Below, in pieces: positions 14,489-18,366 of a stretch of DNA of 18,366 nt. The stretch is taken from positions 1 to 18,366 of the forward strand of contig JBLNBU010000021.1 of assembly GCA_050260215.1 (NCBI GenBank), in the 5' to 3' direction. The position numbers and the translations under genes were made by a program. The notes under the pieces are model-generated. The model made no database searches and was not told where the DNA came from. It worked only from the letters and a program-made list of their open reading frames with translations. Position 1 is the first letter of the stretch. Every line of letters starts with the position of its first letter. Source of the stretch: JBLNBU01 sp050260215. GTDB taxonomy: Bacteria > Pseudomonadota > Alphaproteobacteria > Rhodospirillales > Magnetospirillaceae.

Positions 14489-15981
14489 CTAACATGGGAA
14501 GGCCCTCGCCGGGCGCTCGCTCCGCTCGCTTGGCCGTGCCCTCAATGGGCGCCAGGCCGCCCTGCCGGGCGGCGGTCAAAACCGTCCTCGCCTTGGGTAC
14601 GCTTGTCCTGCTGTCGGCCTGTTCGCTGGCCGACCGCTTCAGCCCGCCGCCCACCCGGCCGCCGGCCCAGTGGTCCAATCCGGCCGCGGCGCCGGCCGCG
14701 TGGCCCAGTGCGGACTGGTGGCGTCAGTTCGGCTCGGCGCGGCTGGACCAGCTGATGGCCGACGCCCAGGCGGCCAATTTCGACATCGCCGCCGCCATCG
14801 CCCGGGTGCGCCAGGCCGACGCCCAGGCCCGCGTCGCCGGCGCGCCGCTGCTGCCCTCGGTGCAGGCCGACGGCTCGTTCAAGCGCCAGCGGGGGCCGTG
14901 GGTGTCGACCAGCAGCACCTCCACCTCGTCGCGCACGGGCAAGGCGCCGATCACCAACAGCTACGACGGCACCTTGTCGGCCAGCTACGAGATCGACTTC
15001 TGGGGCAAGAACCGCGCCGCCTTGGAAGCGGCCGAGGCCGCCGCGCAGGCGTCGCGCTTCGACCAGCAGACGGTGGCGCTGACGGTGCAGTCGTCGGTGG
15101 CGACCACCTATTTCGACGTCCTGGGCGGGCTGGAACGCATTCGCGTCGCCGCCGACAACATCGCCAACGGCGAGGGCGTGCTGGAAGCCATCCGCGACCG
15201 CGTCGCCGCCGGCACCGCCACCGCGCTGGACCTGGCCCAGCAGGAAAGCGTCGTCGCCGCCCAGCGCGCCACCATCGCGCCCTTGGAGCAGCAGTGGCGC
15301 CAGAACGTCAACGCGCTGGCGATCCTGACCGGGCGCCAGCCCGACCAGATGAGCCTGAATCCGGAGAAGCTGGCCCAACTGGGCATCCCCGCAGTGGCGC
15401 CGGGCCTGCCGTCCGAGTTGCTGGTCCGCCGCCCCGACGTGCAGTTCGCCGAGGCCCAGCTGCAGGGCGCCAATGCCGATATCGGCGCGGCGCGGGCCGC
15501 CTTCTTCCCGTCGATCTCGCTGACCGCCGAGGGCGGCTTCACCAGTTCGGCGCTGGCCACCCTGATCGACCACAAGAGCCTGTTCACCTCGCTGGCCAAC
15601 TCCATCACCCAGCCCATCTTCCAGGGCGGCAAGCTGGAAGGGAACCTGGAGCAGAAGAAGGCCCGCTACGACGAGCTGGTCGCCAACTACCGCAAGGCGG
15701 TGGCCCAGGCCTTCTCGGACGTCGAGAACGGCCTGATCGCCGTCGAGCAGACCGCCGCCGAGGAGGCCGCCCAGCGCGAGGCCGAACGCACCGCGCGCAA
15801 TGCCTACGACATCGCCCAAAGCCAGTTCCGCGCCGGCATCATCGACATCACCACCCTGCTCAACACCCAAAGCCGGCTGTTCACCGCCGAGGACAACCTG
15901 GCCCAGGCCCGCCTGGCCCACCTGCAAGCCACCGTGACCCTGTACAAGGCCATGGGCGGCGGGTGGACGGCGGCGCGCTGA
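14485..15981 (+). CDS. Outer-membrane efflux channel lipoprotein (NodT/OprM family)
   Basis: A 498-residue TolC-like trimeric channel subunit that completes the tripartite pump. The lipobox LLSAC puts the acylated cysteine at residue 46 from the GTG start, or at 26 from ATG 14545. The mature protein opens with PPAQWSN and ADWWRQFGSARLDQL, typical of the NodT/OprM group. Two OEP repeats follow, with YEIDFWGKNRAALEAAEAAA, TYFDVLGGLERI, LLVRRPDVQFAEAQLQGANA, ARAAFFPSISLTAEGGF and QPIFQGGKLEGNLEQKK, all family signatures. The GTG at 14485 has an ideal GGAGG and overlaps mdtC, but it gives an unusually long signal region of low-complexity codons (cgctcgct repeats at about 14512-14530); ATG 14545 gives a normal lipoprotein signal without a ribosome site. 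Having its own channel in the operon differs from E. coli mdtABC, which relies on TolC. Confidence 0.92.
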   Translation: MTNMGRPSPGARSARLAVPSMGARPPCRAAVKTVLALGTLVLLSACSLADRFSPPPTRPPAQWSNPAAAPAAWPSADWWRQFGSARLDQLMADAQAANFDIAAAIARVRQADAQARVAGAPLLPSVQADGSFKRQRGPWVSTSSTSTSSRTGKAPITNSYDGTLSASYEIDFWGKNRAALEAAEAAAQASRFDQQTVALTVQSSVATTYFDVLGGLERIRVAADNIANGEGVLEAIRDRVAAGTATALDLAQQESVVAAQRATIAPLEQQWRQNVNALAILTGRQPDQMSLNPEKLAQLGIPAVAPGLPSELLVRRPDVQFAEAQLQGANADIGAARAAFFPSISLTAEGGFTSSALATLIDHKSLFTSLANSITQPIFQGGKLEGNLEQKKARYDELVANYRKAVAQAFSDVENGLIAVEQTAAEEAAQREAERTARNAYDIAQSQFRAGIIDITTLLNTQSRLFTAEDNLAQARLAHLQATVTLYKAMGGGWTAAR

Positions 15982-15987
15982 TCCCCT

Positions 15988-16002
15988 ATACCTTCGGGGT
16001 AT
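15988..16002 (+). other. Hairpin embracing the DUF4239 start codon
   Basis: ATACC (15988-15992), loop TTCGG, GGTAT (15998-16002). The right arm includes the first two bases of the ATG at 16001, so the start would be paired in free mRNA. CCCC (15983-15986) with GGGG (15996-15999) is an alternative fold. It may make initiation depend on ribosomes finishing the upstream gene. Confidence 0.35.
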
Positions 16003-16771
16003 GAACGCTTTCGGCATCTACGACCACTACCTGTTCGCGGCCACGGCGCTGCTGGGCACCTTCGCCGCCTGCGGGGGGCTTTTGTGGCTGGCGCATGCCT
16101 CGCGCTTCGCCGCCCGCATCTCGGCCTGGCGCGGCGTGTCGCCGCCCTTCGTCAACGTGGTCGGCGTGCTGTTCGCGCTGACACTGGCCTTCCTGGCCAA
16201 CGACACCTGGAGCGCCCACGACCGTGCGCTCTCGGCGACGCTGCAGGAGGCCGGCAGCCTGCGCAACATCCTCTCGGTCGGCGCCGCCATGCCCGAGCCC
16301 ACCGCCGCCGCGGTGCGGGGGGCGGTGGCCGCCTATGCCCGCGCGGTGGTCGAGGATGAATGGCCGCTGTTGTCCCGCCGCCAGGAAAGCCCGCAGGCCG
16401 GCCGGGCGCTGGAACAACTTCTGGCCTTCCTGTCGTCGCACGAGGTGGCGGCGGTGGTCGATACCGCCACCCACGGGGCGCTGCTGCAGCAGGCGGTGCA
16501 GGTGCAGGCCCAGCGCGATGCCCGTCTGGCGCTCAGCCGCACCCACGTCAATCCGCTCAAGTGGCTGGGCATGGCGTTCCTGGGCTTCCTCACCATGATC
16601 TCGATCGCCATGGTCTACGTGGACCAGCTGAAGGCCGAGATCGTCGCCGTCGGCCTGTTCGCCCTGGCAGCGGCGCCCACCGCGGCCATCGTGCTGGTGC
16701 AGGGCAATCCGTTCCAGGCCCCCACCGCGGTGTCGGCGGCTCCCTTCCTTGGCATGGCTGCCCTGCCCTGA
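16001..16771 (+). CDS. Bestrophin-like DUF4239 membrane protein
   Basis: A 256-residue inner-membrane protein with four hydrophobic segments: about 11-32, 50-66, 187-209 and 213-233. Between the pairs is a cytosolic or periplasmic helical region with VGVLFALTLAFLANDTW (54-70), an alternating EAGSLRNI helix and AAYARAVVEDEWPLL, followed near the C-terminus by GNPFQAP and SAAPF. This layout (two helices, a charged helical loop ending in V-EW, two helices, then a NPF-type motif) is that of DUF4239, annotated as bestrophin-like. Bestrophins are anion channels, but function in this bacterial branch is not established. It starts 19 nt after the efflux channel stop with a poor ribosome site and a hairpin over the ATG, so it may be translated as the last member of the efflux operon. 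The codon use matches its neighbours. Confidence 0.75.
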   Translation: MNAFGIYDHYLFAATALLGTFAACGGLLWLAHASRFAARISAWRGVSPPFVNVVGVLFALTLAFLANDTWSAHDRALSATLQEAGSLRNILSVGAAMPEPTAAAVRGAVAAYARAVVEDEWPLLSRRQESPQAGRALEQLLAFLSSHEVAAVVDTATHGALLQQAVQVQAQRDARLALSRTHVNPLKWLGMAFLGFLTMISIAMVYVDQLKAEIVAVGLFALAAAPTAAIVLVQGNPFQAPTAVSAAPFLGMAALP

Positions 16772-16849
16772 CCTAATACGTGTTGCATCGCAGCATGCGG
16801 CGGGAGTAGGGTGCCGCCCGCTAGAAGCGTTTTGCCCAAGTGGGGGGCC

Positions 16850-16972
16850 ATGACCATTCCGCGCAGCCATCTTTCGCTCGTCGCCGCCTGGCTCGCCGGG
16901 GAAGGCTTCACCGTGCTGACCGCGCCGCGCTCGCTGGTGGCCAAGGCGCTGAAGGCGGTCGGCGCCCCCTGA
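16850..16972 (+). CDS. Possible 40-residue small protein
   Basis: ATG at 16850 to TGA at 16972 encodes 40 residues beginning MTIPRSHLSLVAAWLAGEGF and ending AKALKAVGAP. A G-run (16842-16847) precedes the ATG closely. From the ninth codon onward nearly every third position is G or C, as in the real genes nearby, and the sequence is amphipathic (a hydrophobic first half, Lys/Ala-rich end). It occupies an otherwise empty 269-bp gap, and a CCGCGG hairpin follows its stop at once. I recognise no family. It could be a true small protein, a decayed gene remnant or chance; nothing beyond base composition and layout supports it. Confidence 0.4.
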   Translation: MTIPRSHLSLVAAWLAGEGFTVLTAPRSLVAKALKAVGAP

Positions 16973-16998
16973 TCCGCGGGTTGCCCGTCCGCGGGTTT
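16973..16998 (+). terminator. CCGCGG repeat hairpin, weak terminator candidate
   Basis: TCCGCGGG occurs at 16973-16980 and 16988-16995. Because CCGCGG is self-complementary the two copies can pair around a 9-nt loop; CGGG TTG CCCG (16977-16987) is an alternative small hairpin. Only GTTT follows, so if it terminates it is weak. It lies directly after the 40-codon frame and 43 bp before the glycosyltransferase gene. Confidence 0.4.
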
Positions 16999-17026
16999 GG
17001 CGGCAATATGGCGCCCTTCTAAGACC

Positions 17027-17032
17027 AGGGGA
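17027..17032 (+). promoter_or_regulatory. Shine-Dalgarno for the TTG start of the glycosyltransferase gene
   Basis: AGGGGA stands 8 nt before TTG 17041. An in-frame TAA at 17020-17022 rules out anything further upstream, and the next possible starts (GTG 17077 and 17083) would cut into the first beta-strand of the domain. Confidence 0.65.
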
Positions 17033-17040
17033 CGGCGGGA

Positions 17041-18366
17041 TTGTCCAATTCATCGCAGGGTGACGGCCGCAAGCGGGTGCTGGTGTTCCTGCTCGCCTAC
17101 AACGCCGAGCGCTTCATCGCCGACACCATGAGCCGCATCCCGGCCGAACTGGCCGAGTTCGACTCGCATCTGCTGGTCATCGACGACGCGTCCAAGGACC
17201 GCACCGTCGAGGTCGCCGCCGAGTACTGCCGCAGCCATCCCATGCCGCTGCCGGTCACCGTGCTGCGCAACCCGGTCAACCAGGGCTATGGCGGCAACGT
17301 CAAGCTGGGCATGCACTACGCCATCCAGAACGGCTTCGACGCCATCTGCCTGATCCACGGCGACGGCCAGTATCCGCCGGAAAAGCTGCCCCAGTTCGTC
17401 CGCCCGATCCTCGACGGCGAGGCCGACGCGGTGTTCGGCTCACGCATGATGAACCAGCTGGATGCGCTGAAGGGCGGCATGCCGCTCTACAAGTTCGTCG
17501 GCAACAAGGTGCTGACCCGCTTCGAGAACTGGGTGCTGGGCACCAGCCTGTCGGAGTTCCATTCCGGCCTGAGGCTGTATTCGGTGGCGGCGCTGAAAAG
17601 GCTGCCGTTCCACGCCAACGCCAACGACTTCCACTTCGACACCGAGATCATCATCCAGCTGCACTTCGCCGGCATGCGGATCAAGGAATTCCCCATCCCG
17701 ACGCGCTACGGCGAGGAAACCAGCCACGTCAACGGCTTCAAGTACGCCTGGGACGTGGTCAAGCAGGCCATCCTGGGCCAGATGCAGCGGCTGTCGCTGG
17801 TCTACCAGCGCAAGTACGACGTGGCGCCCAAGGGCCGCGAGGTCGACTACCAGGTGCCCAAGATGACGTTCACCAAGGCCCACGCCCTGGCCGTCGAAAT
17901 GGTGCCGCAGGGCTGCCGGGTGCTCGACGTGGCCGCCGGCGACGGCCTGGTGGGCGAGGCGCTGAAGCGCCGCGGCTGCATGGTCAGCGGCGTCGACAAG
18001 GTGCCGCCGCCGTCTGATCGCGGCTACGACGCGTTTGCCTGCTGCGATCTCGACGCCGAGCCGCTGCCCTATGACCCGGCCGAGTTCGACGTGGTGATGC
18101 TGCTCGACGTCATCGGGCATCTGCGCGCGCCCGAGCAGTTCATGGAGCGCCTGCACGCCCGCGCCGGCCGCCACACCGGGCTCAAGGTGGTGGTCAGCTC
18201 GGGCAACATCGGCTTCTTGTACAACCGCCTGCAGCTGCTGTTCGGCGGCTTCAACTACGGCAAGCGCGGAATCCTGGATGCCAGCCACACCCGCCTGTTC
18301 ACCTTCGCCAGCCTGCCCCGCCTGCTGGAAGAGGCCGGCTTCAAGGTCGAGGAGGTGCACGCCGTG
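17041..18366 (+). CDS. Glycosyltransferase family 2 / class I SAM-dependent methyltransferase fusion, partial (runs off the right edge)
   Basis: The frame is open for 442 codons from TTG 17041 to the window end. Residues about 12-250 are a GT-A fold family 2 glycosyltransferase: VLVFLLAYNAERFIADTM, the nucleotide-binding LLVIDDASKDRT (D48, D49), NQGYGGNVKLGMHYA, the metal-site region LIHGDGQYPPEKLPQF (D108), FGSRMM, EFHSGLRLYS and FHFDTEIIIQLHFAGMRIKE. A linker of about 40 residues leads to a Rossmann methyltransferase domain with motif I VLDVAAGDGLVGEALKRRGC (from residue 294), VSGVDKV, and FDVVMLLDVIGHLRAPEQFM. Such two-domain proteins are known and are usually tied to surface polysaccharide or lipid-linked sugar synthesis; donor, acceptor and methylation target cannot be told. 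The GT part resembles the dolichol-phosphate-mannose-synthase-like group. No transmembrane segment appears before the edge. Confidence 0.88.
   Translation, partial: MSNSSQGDGRKRVLVFLLAYNAERFIADTMSRIPAELAEFDSHLLVIDDASKDRTVEVAAEYCRSHPMPLPVTVLRNPVNQGYGGNVKLGMHYAIQNGFDAICLIHGDGQYPPEKLPQFVRPILDGEADAVFGSRMMNQLDALKGGMPLYKFVGNKVLTRFENWVLGTSLSEFHSGLRLYSVAALKRLPFHANANDFHFDTEIIIQLHFAGMRIKEFPIPTRYGEETSHVNGFKYAWDVVKQAILGQMQRLSLVYQRKYDVAPKGREVDYQVPKMTFTKAHALAVEMVPQGCRVLDVAAGDGLVGEALKRRGCMVSGVDKVPPPSDRGYDAFACCDLDAEPLPYDPAEFDVVMLLDVIGHLRAPEQFMERLHARAGRHTGLKVVVSSGNIGFLYNRLQLLFGGFNYGKRGILDASHTRLFTFASLPRLLEEAGFKVEEVHAV

Noticed and set aside
17440..18360. Minus-strand frame opposite the glycosyltransferase/methyltransferase gene
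   Set aside because: It has antisense composition. The plus-strand frame is open from 17041 to the edge with clear GT2 and methyltransferase motifs.

Overview
The window is very GC-rich, densely coded DNA with GTG/TTG starts, frequent ATGA/GTGA stop-start overlaps and almost exclusive G/C third positions. With a SAM-II riboswitch ahead of metZ and two alphaproteobacterial-looking promoters, this points to an alphaproteobacterium, probably of the Rhodospirillales (Magnetospirillum-like). The organism is inferred from protein and riboswitch style only.

Layout. 1-1891 (minus strand): fabI (enoyl-ACP reductase), then after a GC hairpin a small Ea22-like protein whose stop overlaps the start of a KimA/YdaO-type APC potassium permease that runs off the left edge. 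1892-2199: divergent control region with a fabI promoter, a metZ promoter, a SAM-II riboswitch and a canonical intrinsic terminator. 2200-3372 (plus): metZ, O-succinylhomoserine sulfhydrylase. 3373-4968 (minus): a membrane MASE1 sensor histidine kinase, convergent with metZ with no base between the stop codons. 5087-7027 (plus): a GH133-type glycogen debranching enzyme. 7104-15981 (plus): a complete tripartite efflux operon of mdtABC type (adaptor, two RND pumps, own outer-membrane lipoprotein channel) behind a striking GTTACC repeat operator. 16001-16771: a bestrophin-like DUF4239 membrane protein tucked behind the operon. 16850-16972: a possible 40-residue small protein. 17041 to the right edge: a glycosyltransferase family 2 domain fused to a SAM-dependent methyltransferase, truncated by the window.

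How the genes work together. The efflux operon is the one clear multi-gene machine: all four parts of an inner-membrane-to-outer-membrane pump are present in order and translationally coupled or closely packed. metZ is a self-contained methionine-biosynthesis unit that is switched off by SAM through its leader. The remaining genes are housekeeping or accessory singletons. I see no CRISPR array, rRNA, tRNA, insertion sequence or phage module. Nothing here looks like a wholly new system; the best material for a second look is in the control regions (riboswitch plus terminator, GTTACC operator, 5003-5051 inverted repeat) and in a few unusual gene details.
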